Shown piece by piece: positions 1-10,389 of a DNA stretch of 64,000 nucleotides. The translations under genes were made by a program, and so were the position numbers. The stretch lies in contig JAGHRV010000025.1 of the NCBI GenBank assembly GCA_018066175.1, positions 29,664-93,663 of the forward strand. The letters are read 5' to 3'. A model generated the notes under the pieces. The model did not search any database and had not been told where the DNA came from. It saw only the letters and a list, made by a program, of their open reading frames with translations. The DNA is from Candidatus Colicola equi. Its GTDB lineage: Bacteria > Bacteroidota > Bacteroidia > Bacteroidales > Paludibacteraceae. The stretch's first letter is position 1; each line of letters starts with the position of its first letter.

Positions 1-1
1 T

Positions 2-1051
2 TTAGATTTCTTTGGTACTGGCAAGTCGTTGTTGCAGATGACGGTCGATCGTTTTCGTCCCTTGGTGCCAATTGAGAATGTCTTAATTGTGACGAATGTG
101 TTGTATAGGGATCTTATTTTGGAGCAGATTCCTGATTTGAAGGCGGAACAAGTGTTGTGTGAGCCTGCTCGTAGGAATACGGCACCTTGTATAGCATACG
201 CGACTGCGCACATACGTGCGAAAGTTTTTCAGAAAGTGTATGGCAGACATTTGCAGCCGGAGGATGTGGTGGATTGGAATGATGAGAAATTGAATGTTCG
301 CATGGTGGTTGCTCCATCGGATCATTTGATTATGCAGGAGTCGGAGTTCCAGCGTGTTATTTCTGAGGGGTTGGAGTTTGTGGGTAAGAATGATTCGTTA
401 CTGACATTAGGCATGAAGCCTACTCGTCCGGAAACGGGTTATGGATATATTCAAATGGCAGCAGGAGAGGGTGAATTGAGAAAGGTTAAGACTTTTACAG
501 AGAAACCCAATTTGGAGTTGGCCAAAGCCTTTGTGGAAAGTGGTGAGTTTGTTTGGAATTCAGGTATTTTCTTATGGAATCTTCGTACAATATCCGGTGA
601 GATTTCCCGCAATATCCCTGATTTAGCCGAGAAATTCACGACCGGCGAGTGTTATATGGGAACGGAGAAAGAAGAGGCATTTATTGAGCGAATCTTCCCG
701 ACATGTCCGAATATCAGTATTGACTATGGGGTGATGGAAAAGGCCAAGTCTGTTCATGTGATGATGGCTGATTTTGGATGGTCGGATTTAGGAACATGGG
801 GTTCGTTGTATGACTTAAGTAATAAGGATGAGCATCAGAATGTTTCGTTGAAGTGCACCACGAGTTTTTACGATAGTGAAAATAATATTGTAGTGTTGCC
901 GGAGGGTCATTTAGGTGTGATTAAGGGTCTGAATGACTATATTGTAGCAGAATCGGATGGTGTGTTGCTGATTTGTCCGAAGAAAGACGAGCAGCAGATT
1001 CGTGATTTTGTAAAGGATGCAGAAGTTAAATATGAGGGTAAATTCAATTAA
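2..1051 (+). CDS. manC: Mannose-1-phosphate guanylyltransferase, 5' end cut by window
   Basis: Makes GDP-mannose from mannose-1-phosphate and GTP in the cytoplasm, for mannosylated or fucosylated surface glycans. The frame is open from base 2, where it reads LDFFGTGKSLLQ, the segment that follows the N-terminal nucleotide-binding loop in this family. The TTG at 29 is therefore not the start, and the first part of the gene lies before the window. Visible family motifs include VAPSDHLI, RPETGYGYIQ, the EKP block and FVWNSGIF. The length present (349 residues) is close to the usual 350-360, so little is missing. The next gene starts 10 bases downstream, so the two may be co-transcribed. The family call is firm; the pathway use is inference. 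Confidence 0.9.
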   Translation, partial: LDFFGTGKSLLQMTVDRFRPLVPIENVLIVTNVLYRDLILEQIPDLKAEQVLCEPARRNTAPCIAYATAHIRAKVFQKVYGRHLQPEDVVDWNDEKLNVRMVVAPSDHLIMQESEFQRVISEGLEFVGKNDSLLTLGMKPTRPETGYGYIQMAAGEGELRKVKTFTEKPNLELAKAFVESGEFVWNSGIFLWNLRTISGEISRNIPDLAEKFTTGECYMGTEKEEAFIERIFPTCPNISIDYGVMEKAKSVHVMMADFGWSDLGTWGSLYDLSNKDEHQNVSLKCTTSFYDSENNIVVLPEGHLGVIKGLNDYIVAESDGVLLICPKKDEQQIRDFVKDAEVKYEGKFN

Positions 1052-1061
1052 TTAGTTGATT

Positions 1062-3005
1062 ATGAGTTACTTGAATTTTGATAAGACGCTTTTGGTTAAT
1101 TTAGAGCGCAGTTTAAGTAAAGAAATGATCCGTACTAATCGTGCAGGAACATATAATTCAACGACGTTAACTGATTGCAACACGCGTAAATACCATGGTC
1201 AATTGGTGTTGCCAGTTTCTGAGTTGGGTTCGGATAACTATGTCTTATTATCGTCCTTGGATGAGACGGTTATTCAACATGGGGCAGAGTTTAATTTAGG
1301 TTTGCATAAGTACGGACCGAATTTATACATGCCGAATGGGCATAAATACATTCGTGAGTTTGACTGCGAAGTGATTGCTAAGACGACCTATCGAGTAGGT
1401 GGTGTTATTTTGACGAAGGAGAGGTTGTTGGTTAGTTTTGAGCCACGTGTTTTAATTCGTTACACATTGACTGAGGCTATTTCTCCGATAACGATGCGTT
1501 TCCGTCCCTTCTTGGCTTTCCGTAATGTGAATGAGTTGACGCATGAGAATGACCGCGCCAACACCAATATGGATGAGGTGCAGAATGGTCGCAAGAACCG
1601 GATGTATGACCAATTCCCATATTTGTATATGCAGTTCTCAAAGAAGGTGGATTATTGCCATAATCCTGCATGGTACAAGGGTATTGAGTATCAAAAGGAG
1701 CAGGAGCGTGGATATGAGTATAAGGAAGATCAGATGGTTCCCGGATATTTTGAGCTCACTATGAAGAAGGGTGAGAGTGTGATTTTCTCGGCCGGTATAA
1801 GTGAGGTTAAGACGACTACCTTAAAGACATTGTGGCAAAAGGAGTTGGAGCGCAGGAATGTGCGTGATGATATGTTTGCCTGCTTAAAGAACTCTGCTGC
1901 GCAGTTCTACAAGAGAGAAGGTAATAAGTGCTATTTATTAGCCGGTTATCCTTGGTTCCATGCCTCGGCTCGTGAGATGTTCTTCTCTACTCCCAGTTGC
2001 ACCTTGGATATAGACCGTCCGGAGTATTGGGATGCCATTATAGATAAGACGGCTGTGGGCGAGATAGAGGCTTATATTGAGGGTAGGAAGGAAGAATGCC
2101 ATATTTCTGATATGGACCAGCCGGATGCTTTGTTGTGGTTCATTCGTGGTATTCAAAAGTATGCCCATAAGTACACGGTTAAGCAGGCTGCCGACAAGTA
2201 TGGTAAGTTAGTGACTGACCTTATTCAATATTATCGTAAGCAGCAACACCCGCGGGCTGTTGTTCACCAAAATGGACTCATTTGGGTAGATGGTACCAGT
2301 CGTCCTGCTACATGGATGTGTGCAGAGGAGAATGGTCGTCCTATCACGCCACGAACGGGGTATATAGTAGAGGTGAATGCGTTATGGTATAATGCGCTTA
2401 AGTTTGCTTCAGAATTGATGCGTGAGATGGGCAAAGAGATTGGTGCAGACCTGATGGATTATCAAGCAGAGATTACAAGAGAGGCTTTTGTGCAGACTTT
2501 CTGGAATGGTATTTATTTGAATGACTACGTGATTAACGATTATCAGAATCGCGAAGTTCGTCCCAATCAGATTTGGGCAGTAGGTTTGCCTTATTCACCT
2601 TTGGATAGAAAACAGCAAAAAGCCGTTGTAGATATCTGCACAAAGGAATTGCTGACTCCTCGTGGCTTGCGCACTTTGTCGCCGAAGAGTGGTGATTATC
2701 GTCCTATCTACATAGGCGGTCAAGAGGAGCGTAATCGTAATTTCCATAATGGTCCGGTATGGCCGTTCACAATTGCCGCGTATGCGAGAGCGTACATGAA
2801 CGTGTATAAGCACAGCGGCGTTAGTTTTATGCAACGCCTATTGGTTGGATACGAAGTTGAAATGAGTGCATTATGTATAGGTACCTTGAATGAGTTATAT
2901 GATGGTAATCCGCCATATAAGGGTCATGGAGGTATGTCATATGCACCGAGTGTGGCTGCTGTTATTTCCGTATTAGATACCTTGAAAAAATACCAAGAAC
3001 AATGA
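1062..3005 (+). CDS. Amylo-alpha-1,6-glucosidase (glycogen debranching enzyme, GH133-like)
   Basis: Hydrolyses alpha-1,6 branch glucose in glycogen or related glucans. I chose the ATG at 1062 (MSYLNFD) over the in-frame TTG six bases earlier. The N-terminal beta domain (about residues 15-250) carries CNTRKYHGQLV. The catalytic half has LIWVDGTSRPATWM, TPRTGYIVEVNALWYNAL, the HNGPVWPF block, and NELYDGNPPYKGHGG, whose Glu matches the conserved acidic residue of the family. The TWM motif is followed by Cys where I expect Asp in relatives. It is followed, with a 4-base overlap, by a glucan-synthase-like glycosyltransferase and then a GH57 amylase, a typical Bacteroidales glycogen set. Confidence 0.85.
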   Translation: MSYLNFDKTLLVNLERSLSKEMIRTNRAGTYNSTTLTDCNTRKYHGQLVLPVSELGSDNYVLLSSLDETVIQHGAEFNLGLHKYGPNLYMPNGHKYIREFDCEVIAKTTYRVGGVILTKERLLVSFEPRVLIRYTLTEAISPITMRFRPFLAFRNVNELTHENDRANTNMDEVQNGRKNRMYDQFPYLYMQFSKKVDYCHNPAWYKGIEYQKEQERGYEYKEDQMVPGYFELTMKKGESVIFSAGISEVKTTTLKTLWQKELERRNVRDDMFACLKNSAAQFYKREGNKCYLLAGYPWFHASAREMFFSTPSCTLDIDRPEYWDAIIDKTAVGEIEAYIEGRKEECHISDMDQPDALLWFIRGIQKYAHKYTVKQAADKYGKLVTDLIQYYRKQQHPRAVVHQNGLIWVDGTSRPATWMCAEENGRPITPRTGYIVEVNALWYNALKFASELMREMGKEIGADLMDYQAEITREAFVQTFWNGIYLNDYVINDYQNREVRPNQIWAVGLPYSPLDRKQQKAVVDICTKELLTPRGLRTLSPKSGDYRPIYIGGQEERNRNFHNGPVWPFTIAAYARAYMNVYKHSGVSFMQRLLVGYEVEMSALCIGTLNELYDGNPPYKGHGGMSYAPSVAAVISVLDTLKKYQEQ

Positions 3006-4144
3006 AAGCATTAATGTTTGGGTGGGAGTTTCCTCCACATATTTTAGGTGGTTTAGGTACCGCCAGTTATGGTTTGACCCGTGGTATGGCCCAGCAGGAA
3101 GATTTAGAAATCGCCTTTGTTCTACCAAAGCCTTGGGGAGATGAAGATCAATCTTTTTTGCGCATTATAGGTGCCAATTCGGTTCCTGTACCTGGACGTG
3201 GTTGTATTGAGTTTTCAGGTCGTTATCCGGACAACTTGGTTGAGGAGATTGGTAATTACGAGGCTGTAGCACGAGAGATAGCATGGCGGGAAGATTTTGA
3301 TGTGATACATAGTCACGATTGGTTGACCTATCCGGCAGGAATTGCGGCTAAGTACATCAAACATAAGCCATTGGTTATCCATGTTCATGCAACGGATTTT
3401 GACCGCAGTCGTGGTAATGTTAATCCGACTGTTTATTCCATTGAACGTCGTGGTATGGATGAGGCTGACCATATTATGTGTGTAAGTAATTTGACTCGTC
3501 AAACCGTGATTGAGAAATACGGGCAACATCCTGATAAAGTTAGTACGGTTCATAATGCAGTTGAGCCGCTAGCCCATCCAGAGGATTTTGTTAAGCATAA
3601 ACGCAAAGATAAGATTGTTACGTTCTTGGGTCGTATTACGATGCAAAAAGGTCCGGAGTATTTTGTAGAGGCTGCGGCTAAGGTGTTGGAGAAGACGGAT
3701 GGTGTGCGTTTTGTGATGGCCGGTAGTGGTGACATGATGGCTAAAATGATCGACTTGGTTGCTCAACGTGGTATTGCGGATAAGTTCCACTTCCCCGGAT
3801 TTATGCGAGGAAAACAAGTGCAAGATATATTGGCAGATTCGGATGTGTATATTATGCCGAGTGTGAGTGAACCTTTTGGTATCTCTCCGCTGGAGGCGAT
3901 GCAGGTGGGTTGTCCAAGTATTATATCCCATCAATCCGGTTGTGCTGAGATTTTGCAGCATGCTATTAAGACGGATTACTGGGATATAGATGCCATGGCC
4001 GATGCTATTTATGCGATTATTAAGTATCCGGCTATGTATAAGAGCCTTCATGAGTTAGGTCAGGAAGAGGTCAATAACATTCGCTGGTATGATGCCGGTT
4101 TGAAAGTTCGGGCGGTTTATGACCGAGTTTGTGGCAGACGTTAA
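3002..4144 (+). CDS. Glycosyltransferase family 4, glycogen/starch synthase-like
   Basis: Probably elongates alpha-glucan or transfers glucose in the cytoplasm. It starts with ATG overlapping the stop of the debranching gene (ATGA). The N-terminal Rossmann domain opens with MFGWEFPPHILGGLGT, whose glycine loop contacts the nucleotide sugar, followed by IHSHDWLTYPAG. The C-terminal domain has VTFLGRITMQKGPEYF and EPFGISPLEAMQVGCP, the E-x7-E nucleotide-sugar signature of GT4. At 380 residues it is shorter than classical GT5 GlgA. Its place between GH133 and GH57 enzymes supports a glycogen role. The exact donor (ADP- or UDP-glucose) cannot be read from sequence. Confidence 0.85.
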   Translation: MKALMFGWEFPPHILGGLGTASYGLTRGMAQQEDLEIAFVLPKPWGDEDQSFLRIIGANSVPVPGRGCIEFSGRYPDNLVEEIGNYEAVAREIAWREDFDVIHSHDWLTYPAGIAAKYIKHKPLVIHVHATDFDRSRGNVNPTVYSIERRGMDEADHIMCVSNLTRQTVIEKYGQHPDKVSTVHNAVEPLAHPEDFVKHKRKDKIVTFLGRITMQKGPEYFVEAAAKVLEKTDGVRFVMAGSGDMMAKMIDLVAQRGIADKFHFPGFMRGKQVQDILADSDVYIMPSVSEPFGISPLEAMQVGCPSIISHQSGCAEILQHAIKTDYWDIDAMADAIYAIIKYPAMYKSLHELGQEEVNNIRWYDAGLKVRAVYDRVCGRR

Positions 4145-4195
4145 TTCATTTAGTTAATCGATAGTTTAATAATAGAAATTTAATATTTTTGCGAT

Positions 4196-5476
4196 ATGAA
4201 GAATATTTGTTTTTGCTTTCAAATGCACGTTCCTTATCGAATGAAACGTTATCGTTTCTTTGATATAGGTCAAGACCATTATTATTATGATGACATGGCC
4301 ACGGAAGAGTATTTAACCTGGTTAGTAGAAACTTCTTATTTGCCATTAATGCGGACTATCCAAGAGATGATTAAGTTGTCTAAGGGACGTTTTCATTGTG
4401 GTATTAGTGTGACGGGTGCTACTTTAGAATTGTTTGAGCAATATTGTCCCGAGATGATTGATCAATTGAAGGAGTTATGTGCCACTAAGTCCGTTGAATT
4501 GCTCGCTACTCCGTTTTCTTATTCGTTAGCAGGTGAGTTTGATGAGCGTGAATTGGAGAATCAATTGGAGCAAACGAGTAATATTACGAACGAGTTATTT
4601 GGTGTGCGTCCAACGGTTGTATGGAACACCGAGTTGCTTTATACGGATGAGTTAGCGGCATTATTGCATAAGGCTGGTTATAAGGGAATTATGACCGAAG
4701 GGGCCAAGCATATCTTAAGTTGGAAATCTGCTAATTATGTATATCAATCGGCAGGTGATCCTAAGATGAAAGTCTTGGCTCGTAATGCAGCATTGAGTGA
4801 CGAATTAAGTTTCCATTTCTCGGATCCGGGTTGGTATAATTATCCGATGGATGCTGAGAAATATGCTAATCAGTTGAATGCTCTGCCCGAAGGTGAGAAC
4901 TTAATTAATATCTGGTTAGGTGCAGAGACTTTTGGTGTGCGTCAACAAGCAGGCAGTGGTATTTTTGATTTCTTGCGTGCATTACCTTATTATGCTTTAG
5001 AGCGTGAGATGGGTTTTGTTACTCCTTCTGAAGCTATCCGCAAGGCCGCAGTTACGACGGATGTTATTTCGTCGCCGTATGCTCTGACTTGGGCCGGTGA
5101 GGCGAAAGATTTGAGCATCTTTGCCGGTAATGATTTGCAGCAAGAGGCTATCCAAAAGTTATATGCTGTAGCGGAGCGTGTTAAGATGTGTCAGGATAAG
5201 CGTTTGAAGTCCGACTGGGCAAGGTTACAAGATGCTAATTATTTGCATCAAATGAATCATATTGACCAGGGGTTAACTCAGTATGAGTCGGCTTACGATG
5301 CGTTTATCAATTATATGAATATTTTGGCAGATTTCCTGCAATTGGTTGACGAACAATATCCAACTACGATTGAAAATGAGGAGTTGAATTCGTTGCTCAA
5401 GACAATCAATAACCAAGAGAAGGAGATTGCTCAACTTCAAGGTGAAGTACGTAAGTTAAAGGCGAAAAAGAAGTAA
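4196..5476 (+). CDS. GH57 alpha-amylase-type glycoside hydrolase
   Basis: A cytoplasmic retaining alpha-glucan hydrolase or transferase. The N-terminus ICFCFQMHVPYRMKRYRFFDIG contains the early His of GH57. VVWNTELLYTDE matches the segment carrying the catalytic Glu, and WAGEAKDLS lies further on. The last 35 residues form a Lys/Glu-rich coiled coil (NNQEKEIAQLQGEVRKL). There is no signal peptide. It sits 51 bases after the glycosyltransferase and 1 base before an outer-membrane barrel gene, so it is likely the third enzyme of the glycogen operon. The substrate is inferred from neighbours. Confidence 0.85.
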   Translation: MKNICFCFQMHVPYRMKRYRFFDIGQDHYYYDDMATEEYLTWLVETSYLPLMRTIQEMIKLSKGRFHCGISVTGATLELFEQYCPEMIDQLKELCATKSVELLATPFSYSLAGEFDERELENQLEQTSNITNELFGVRPTVVWNTELLYTDELAALLHKAGYKGIMTEGAKHILSWKSANYVYQSAGDPKMKVLARNAALSDELSFHFSDPGWYNYPMDAEKYANQLNALPEGENLINIWLGAETFGVRQQAGSGIFDFLRALPYYALEREMGFVTPSEAIRKAAVTTDVISSPYALTWAGEAKDLSIFAGNDLQQEAIQKLYAVAERVKMCQDKRLKSDWARLQDANYLHQMNHIDQGLTQYESAYDAFINYMNILADFLQLVDEQYPTTIENEELNSLLKTINNQEKEIAQLQGEVRKLKAKKK

Positions 5477-5477
5477 A

Positions 5478-7514
5478 GTGAAGCGAGTTCAGACTTGGAG
5501 TTGGTTAATTCTGGTACTTTTAGTATTAGGGATAGGGGAAGTTTCGGCAAAAAAGAAACTTCCTAAGACGGTTGTGCGTGCATGGACGCTGCCCGAACCA
5601 TTAGGCTTAGCCGATACCGTAGAGGTGGATAGTACGTTCAAGAACTTCCCGATGCGTAATGAGTTGTATGACTTAAGTATATGCAATATTTATAACGGAA
5701 ACTTGGTTTCTCCGACTATGTCGGCTATTTATTTCAACCGCACTCATAAAACTCAGTTCTTCTTTGGTGACGCATACGATATTTACACACCCACTCCGCA
5801 TGATGTTCGCTTCTATAATACAACGACGCCGTATTCATCTATTTCGTACAAACGTGGCTTCAAAACTTACCATGAAGATGATGAGTTGAAGTTCTTCTTC
5901 ACAGGTAATGTAACCAAACGTTTTAATTTAGGTACCACGCTTAATTACACCAATGCGGTAGGTCATTATCGGTCACAGTCTGGTAAGACCTTCAATGGTA
6001 GTGTGTTTGGTTCATTCAATGGTAATCATTATAGTTTACAGGCTGCTTTCACGTTCAATAACATGAGTTCGTTCGAGAATGGAGGATTGACCGATCCAAG
6101 TCAGATTAGTAATTCTGAAATGGAAACGGAGGATATTCCCACCAATCTCAATGCGATGACGGGTTATCGGTATTTGAGTGGCTATCTGAATCATTATTAC
6201 AGCATCTGTGTGGAGCGTGAGCAGACGGTGCATTACCGTGAGCGAGACTCTCGTGGACGATGGATGGACTTGGATTCGACGCGCATCATATATGTGCCGG
6301 TTACTACGTTTAGGCATGTTTTTGAGGTCAGCGACCAAACTCGGCGTTACATAGAAAAAGGACCACAAACATTCTATCCAAATAACTATTATAATTCACA
6401 AAGCACCCGTGATTCGGCGGCATATTTATCAATAAAAAACACTTTGTCCATCACATTTGAGGAAGAATTTAATACGAAACTTAAGTTTGGTGCAACAGTG
6501 TTTGTGATGCACGAAGCGGAGCGACATTTATTTGGTTCAGGACGAGGGGTAAATTTATCCAATGGCACGATTCACTACAATGATGTTTTATCTTCGTCTT
6601 TCTCTCAAATGAATCAACTGGATTGGCGTTATGAGTGGGGGAATAGTTTGATAGTGGGAGGTGAGTTGTATAAAAACCGAGGTAAGTATGTCCATTATGG
6701 TTTTGGCGGTAATGTAGCGGTGGTTGGTGCTAGAATAGGTGAATTTAAGGTGTTTGGTCACCTCAATGCAGGATTCCGTTTGGGCAAAGATAGTATGACG
6801 ATTAATGCTAATGCTTCGTTCGGGAATGAGACTCCGGATCCTTATGCTTACCATTATTGGGGTAATCATGCTCGCTGGGGATATAGTGATAATACGTATG
6901 ATGAAATTAAGTTAACTAAAATGTATCGTTTCCATGTTGGTGGTCAAGTTGCCTACCCAACTAAGTGGGTTACTCCTCGTATTAAAGTGGATTATGAGAA
7001 TATATCGCGATATGTTTATTTTGATATAGATCATGCTACTCCTCAACAGATGGCCAGTGGCAAGAGCATATCGGTTTTGGCCGCAGACGTTGAGTTGGAT
7101 ATCACTACGCCGTGGTTGAATTTAGATAATCATGTTATTTATCAATATGCCTCCGATGGTCCAATTACCGTTCCAACTATTTCGTTGTACACGAATCTTT
7201 ATTATCATGGTGTTTGGTTTAAGGCATTGGATGCTCAAATAGGTATAGATTTAAGGTATAACACGCGTTACTATGCACCTATTTGGAATCCGGCTATTGG
7301 TCAGTTCTGTGCCCAGAATAAGGAGAAGGTTGGTAATTACCCAACATTGAGCGCGTATGTTAATTTCTATGTTCGTTTATTGCATTTACGTTTCTTTGCC
7401 ATGTACCAGCATTGGAACACAACAATTATGTCAAGATATTACTTTACTATGCCGGGGTATCCCGAGAATCCAGATGTTTTCCGAGCCGGCTTAGCATTCC
7501 ATTTCTATAAATAA
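5478..7514 (+). CDS. Probable outer-membrane beta-barrel protein (DUF6850-like)
   Basis: 678 residues with a GTG start directly after the amylase stop. A signal peptide (WLILVLLVLGIGEVSA) is followed by long runs of alternating polar and aromatic residues, with repeated strands rich in Tyr, Asn and Gly. It ends in AGLAFHFYK, with an aromatic near the C-terminus as in outer-membrane barrels. I see no TonB box or plug domain. It resembles the large Bacteroidales outer-membrane barrels grouped as DUF6850, but I name that family from memory. The substrate is unknown. It is co-directional with the glycogen genes and 1 base before the Clp ATPase gene. Confidence 0.6.
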   Translation: MKRVQTWSWLILVLLVLGIGEVSAKKKLPKTVVRAWTLPEPLGLADTVEVDSTFKNFPMRNELYDLSICNIYNGNLVSPTMSAIYFNRTHKTQFFFGDAYDIYTPTPHDVRFYNTTTPYSSISYKRGFKTYHEDDELKFFFTGNVTKRFNLGTTLNYTNAVGHYRSQSGKTFNGSVFGSFNGNHYSLQAAFTFNNMSSFENGGLTDPSQISNSEMETEDIPTNLNAMTGYRYLSGYLNHYYSICVEREQTVHYRERDSRGRWMDLDSTRIIYVPVTTFRHVFEVSDQTRRYIEKGPQTFYPNNYYNSQSTRDSAAYLSIKNTLSITFEEEFNTKLKFGATVFVMHEAERHLFGSGRGVNLSNGTIHYNDVLSSSFSQMNQLDWRYEWGNSLIVGGELYKNRGKYVHYGFGGNVAVVGARIGEFKVFGHLNAGFRLGKDSMTINANASFGNETPDPYAYHYWGNHARWGYSDNTYDEIKLTKMYRFHVGGQVAYPTKWVTPRIKVDYENISRYVYFDIDHATPQQMASGKSISVLAADVELDITTPWLNLDNHVIYQYASDGPITVPTISLYTNLYYHGVWFKALDAQIGIDLRYNTRYYAPIWNPAIGQFCAQNKEKVGNYPTLSAYVNFYVRLLHLRFFAMYQHWNTTIMSRYYFTMPGYPENPDVFRAGLAFHFYK

Positions 7515-7515
7515 T

Positions 7516-9840
7516 ATGGACTATACACAACATGCACATAAGGTATTAGAGTTCGCTAAGCAAGAAGCAGAGCGGCTGCAAAACATATCCATTACGCCGG
7601 AGCATTTGCTATTGGGCATTTGTCGTCTTCAAGAGAGTAAGGCGTACGAATTACTATGCCGCTCCGGTGTTGTCTTAGACGAATTAAAACTGCGATTGGA
7701 GGAGCATCTCCAAACCTATACGCAGTCGCCTAATGCTAGAGGTTTAGGCTTTTCTCAAGCGACGCATATCATCGTAGAGATGTCGCATTTGGAGGCAGAA
7801 TCATATCAGGAACGTTCGTGCGGAACGGCTCATATCCTATTGGCTATTATGCACCATCGTGCTAATTATCCGGCTATGTTGTTGGATAATGAGTACAATG
7901 TGAATTATGATACCATCGAGCGGCTTTATCCCCATCCTGCAGATGTAAGTAATGATGATGTTGCACAAGAAAAAGAAGATTTACCAACCGAGATACTTTC
8001 TCATTTGGCAGGAGCTGGTTTTGTGCTATTAAATGGAGCACTGAAGAATGGGATGGTAGCCATGAAGCATCTGGCAGCAGGAGAGAATAAGTCGGTGCCC
8101 CAAGAGGAGGAGCGTAAGGAAGAACCTAAGTCCGAAACGCCATTGTTGGATCGTTATGGCAGAGATCTAACTCAGCAAGCCCAAATGGGGTTATTAGATC
8201 CTATTATCGGTCGGCAAACAGAGATACAACGGTTGGATCAAGTGCTGAGACGTAGAAGAAAGAATAACCCTATTCTGATTGGCGAGGCCGGAGTCGGAAA
8301 GACGGCTATTGTAGAGGGACTGGCGCAGAAATGGTGTAATAGTCGAATAGAAGCAGTTCGTCATCGTCGTTTGATTGCATTAGACATGGCTGCTATTGTG
8401 GCAGGAGCGTCTTTCCGAGGTGAGTTTGAGCAACGAATGCATGATATTATAGAAGAAACACGGACTCATACCAATTGCATCTTGTTCATAGACGAGATTC
8501 ATACTATTGTGGGAGCAGGTAATACGCGGGGAGCTTTGGATGCAGCCAGCATCCTCAAACCGGCTTTGTCACGCGGAGAAGTACAATGTATAGGTTCAAC
8601 AACGATTGCTGAGTATCGCCAAAGTATTGAGAAAGATGCAGCACTAGAAAGGCGCTTCCAAAAAGTACCGGTAGAAGCTCCAAGCATCGAAGAGAGTTAT
8701 CGTATTTTACAGGGATTGAAATCCTGTTATGAAAACCATCATCATAAGTCATATACCGACGAGGCCATACGTGCATGCGTGGAATTGAGCAGTCGTTATC
8801 TGCCGGACCGTGAGTTGCCGGACAAGGCTATTGATGTAATGGATGAAGCCGGTACGCATACTATTCATACTACAATTACGGAAGACGATATTGCTCGTGT
8901 AGTTAGTATCATGTCCGGAGTTCCTGTACATCGCGTAGCCAAAAAGGAGAAGGAGCAATTGCAGCAACTGCCCAATAACTTAAAAAAGCGCGTGATAGGT
9001 CAAGATAAGGCTATTGATCAAGTCGTACGAGCCATTCGTCGTTCCCGATTGGGATTGCGCGAAGGCAATCGACCTATCGGAACATTCTTCTTTATGGGGG
9101 CAACGGGAGTGGGAAAGACTTATTTATCTCAATGTCTAGCCGAAGAATTATTTGGTAGTCGAGACGCCATTATTCGTTTTGATATGTCCGAATATATGGA
9201 AAAACATGCTGTCTCTCTTTTGGTTGGTGCCCCTCCGGGATATATTGCTCATGAGGATGGAGGTAAATTGACGGAAGCGGTGCGCAGAAAACCTTATTCC
9301 ATCGTACTTTTTGATGAGATTGAGAAGGCACATCCGGATATATTTAATGTCTTACTGCAGGTGCTCGATGAAGGACGATTGACGGATCGACAAGGACATT
9401 CGGTTGATTTCAGAAATACCATTATTATAATGACATCCAATGTGGGAACACGTCAATTACAAGACTTTGGTGCAGGATCAGGATTTGAAGCAGGACAAAT
9501 CACCGGTTCGGTAGCGGAAAAAGTGATGGAGAAAGCACTGAAGAAAATGTTCCCGCCTGAGTTCATAAATAGAATAGACGATATCATCACCTTCCAACCA
9601 TTAACTAAGGAACATATTGAATCGATCGTTCGAATCGAATTGGGTAACTTGCGTAAACGCTTATCGATGCAAGGATATCAGTTGAGTCTAACTCCTGCCT
9701 CACAACGTGAATTAATGCGTGCGGCATACGATCCTAAGAATGGTGCTCGCCCCGTGAAAAGAGCTATTCAACGCTTATTGGAAGATAAGATTACAGACGT
9801 GATTATGGATAATCCATCCATTGTGAAGATTAGAATATAA
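7516..9840 (+). CDS. Clp/Hsp100 ATPase, ClpA/ClpC type
   Basis: A two-ring AAA+ unfoldase. The Clp_N double repeat occupies about residues 1-145 ([20 protein letters not shown]). D1 has Walker [10 protein letters not shown] near residue 255 and Walker B LFIDEIHT near 322. D2 has Walker A GATGVGKT near 528 and [11 protein letters not shown]. There is almost no middle domain between D1 and D2, which excludes ClpB and differs from the UVR-containing ClpC of many Gram-positives, so the layout is ClpA-like. GAGSGF in D2 sits where the ClpP-binding loop of ClpA/ClpC is found. It therefore probably feeds ClpP, which is not in the window. Confidence 0.88.
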   Translation: MDYTQHAHKVLEFAKQEAERLQNISITPEHLLLGICRLQESKAYELLCRSGVVLDELKLRLEEHLQTYTQSPNARGLGFSQATHIIVEMSHLEAESYQERSCGTAHILLAIMHHRANYPAMLLDNEYNVNYDTIERLYPHPADVSNDDVAQEKEDLPTEILSHLAGAGFVLLNGALKNGMVAMKHLAAGENKSVPQEEERKEEPKSETPLLDRYGRDLTQQAQMGLLDPIIGRQTEIQRLDQVLRRRRKNNPILIGEAGVGKTAIVEGLAQKWCNSRIEAVRHRRLIALDMAAIVAGASFRGEFEQRMHDIIEETRTHTNCILFIDEIHTIVGAGNTRGALDAASILKPALSRGEVQCIGSTTIAEYRQSIEKDAALERRFQKVPVEAPSIEESYRILQGLKSCYENHHHKSYTDEAIRACVELSSRYLPDRELPDKAIDVMDEAGTHTIHTTITEDDIARVVSIMSGVPVHRVAKKEKEQLQQLPNNLKKRVIGQDKAIDQVVRAIRRSRLGLREGNRPIGTFFFMGATGVGKTYLSQCLAEELFGSRDAIIRFDMSEYMEKHAVSLLVGAPPGYIAHEDGGKLTEAVRRKPYSIVLFDEIEKAHPDIFNVLLQVLDEGRLTDRQGHSVDFRNTIIIMTSNVGTRQLQDFGAGSGFEAGQITGSVAEKVMEKALKKMFPPEFINRIDDIITFQPLTKEHIESIVRIELGNLRKRLSMQGYQLSLTPASQRELMRAAYDPKNGARPVKRAIQRLLEDKITDVIMDNPSIVKIRI

Positions 9841-9886
9841 GGCTAATCATAGAAACCGAGAATATAAACTTTAAAATATAACAATT

Positions 9887-10201
9887 ATGACATTAGAAAT
9901 TACAGATTCCAACATTCAAGAACTCATATCAGAGGGTTCTCCGTTAGTGGTAGATTTTTGGGCACCTTGGTGCGGACCTTGCAAAATGATGCTTCCCATT
10001 GTGGATGAATTAGCAGAAGAGTTTGCCGGTAAGATTCGTGTAGGTAAGATGAATGTAGATGAGAACGTCGATGCCTGCGAACAGTATGGTATAATGAGTA
10101 TTCCAACAATGCTCTTCTTCAAGAATGGAGAGTTGGTAAATCGCCATGTTGGGGCGGCTCGTAAGCAGGATATCGTGCAACAAATGGAGGCGATTTTATA
10201 A
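9887..10201 (+). CDS. trxA: Thioredoxin
   Basis: A cytoplasmic dithiol-disulfide oxidoreductase of 104 residues, the usual length. The active site WCGPC is at residues 28-32, preceded by VVDFWAP. The cis-proline segment is SIPTMLFF, and the C-terminus is the usual amphipathic helix. There is no signal peptide, so this is TrxA rather than a periplasmic relative. It lies 46 bases after the Clp gene and ends just before the tRNA-rpoD promoter. I see no terminator between them. Confidence 0.95.
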   Translation: MTLEITDSNIQELISEGSPLVVDFWAPWCGPCKMMLPIVDELAEEFAGKIRVGKMNVDENVDACEQYGIMSIPTMLFFKNGELVNRHVGAARKQDIVQQMEAIL

Positions 10202-10227
10202 GGTAAAGCAATAAATTTAGAAATAAA

Positions 10228-10259
10228 TTTGGAAATATCGCAAAAAAAGTGTACCTTTG
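10228..10259 (+). promoter_or_regulatory. Bacteroidota promoter for tRNA-Arg/rpoD
   Basis: TTTG at 10228-10231 and TACCTTTG at 10252-10259 are separated by 20 bases, matching the primary Bacteroidota promoter. It is followed by a 130-base structured leader, tRNA-Arg and rpoD, with no second promoter visible before rpoD. Confidence 0.75.
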
Positions 10260-10389
10260 CACCCGCTTTTCGTCACGAAAAGAAGAAACCCGATGAGGTG
10301 GTAACACCAAAGAGGAGAGGAGGAGCTCCTGCCGTCTGCTGATTTAACGAAGTGGTATCAGCCTTTACGGACTGGTCGCTCCGACGAGG
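10260..10389 (+). other. Structured leader upstream of tRNA-Arg and rpoD
   Basis: This stretch has no convincing ORF but several inverted repeats. CTTTTCG/CGAAAAG lies at 10266-10282 with a 3-base loop. GGTG/CACC lies around a GTAA tetraloop at 10297-10308. AGGAGCTCCT is a self-complementary decamer at 10321-10330. GCTGAT/ATCAGC is at 10338-10362, and CGGA/TCCG at 10368-10383. It could be a processed 5' leader of the tRNA transcript, a control element for rpoD, or an unrecognised small RNA. I do not recognise a known riboswitch. Confidence 0.4.

Noticed and set aside
4184..4191. TATTTTTG five bases before the GH57 start as a possible promoter
   Set aside because: No TTTG lies 19-21 bases upstream and the gene is 51 bases after a co-directional gene, so chance is likely in A/T-rich spacer.
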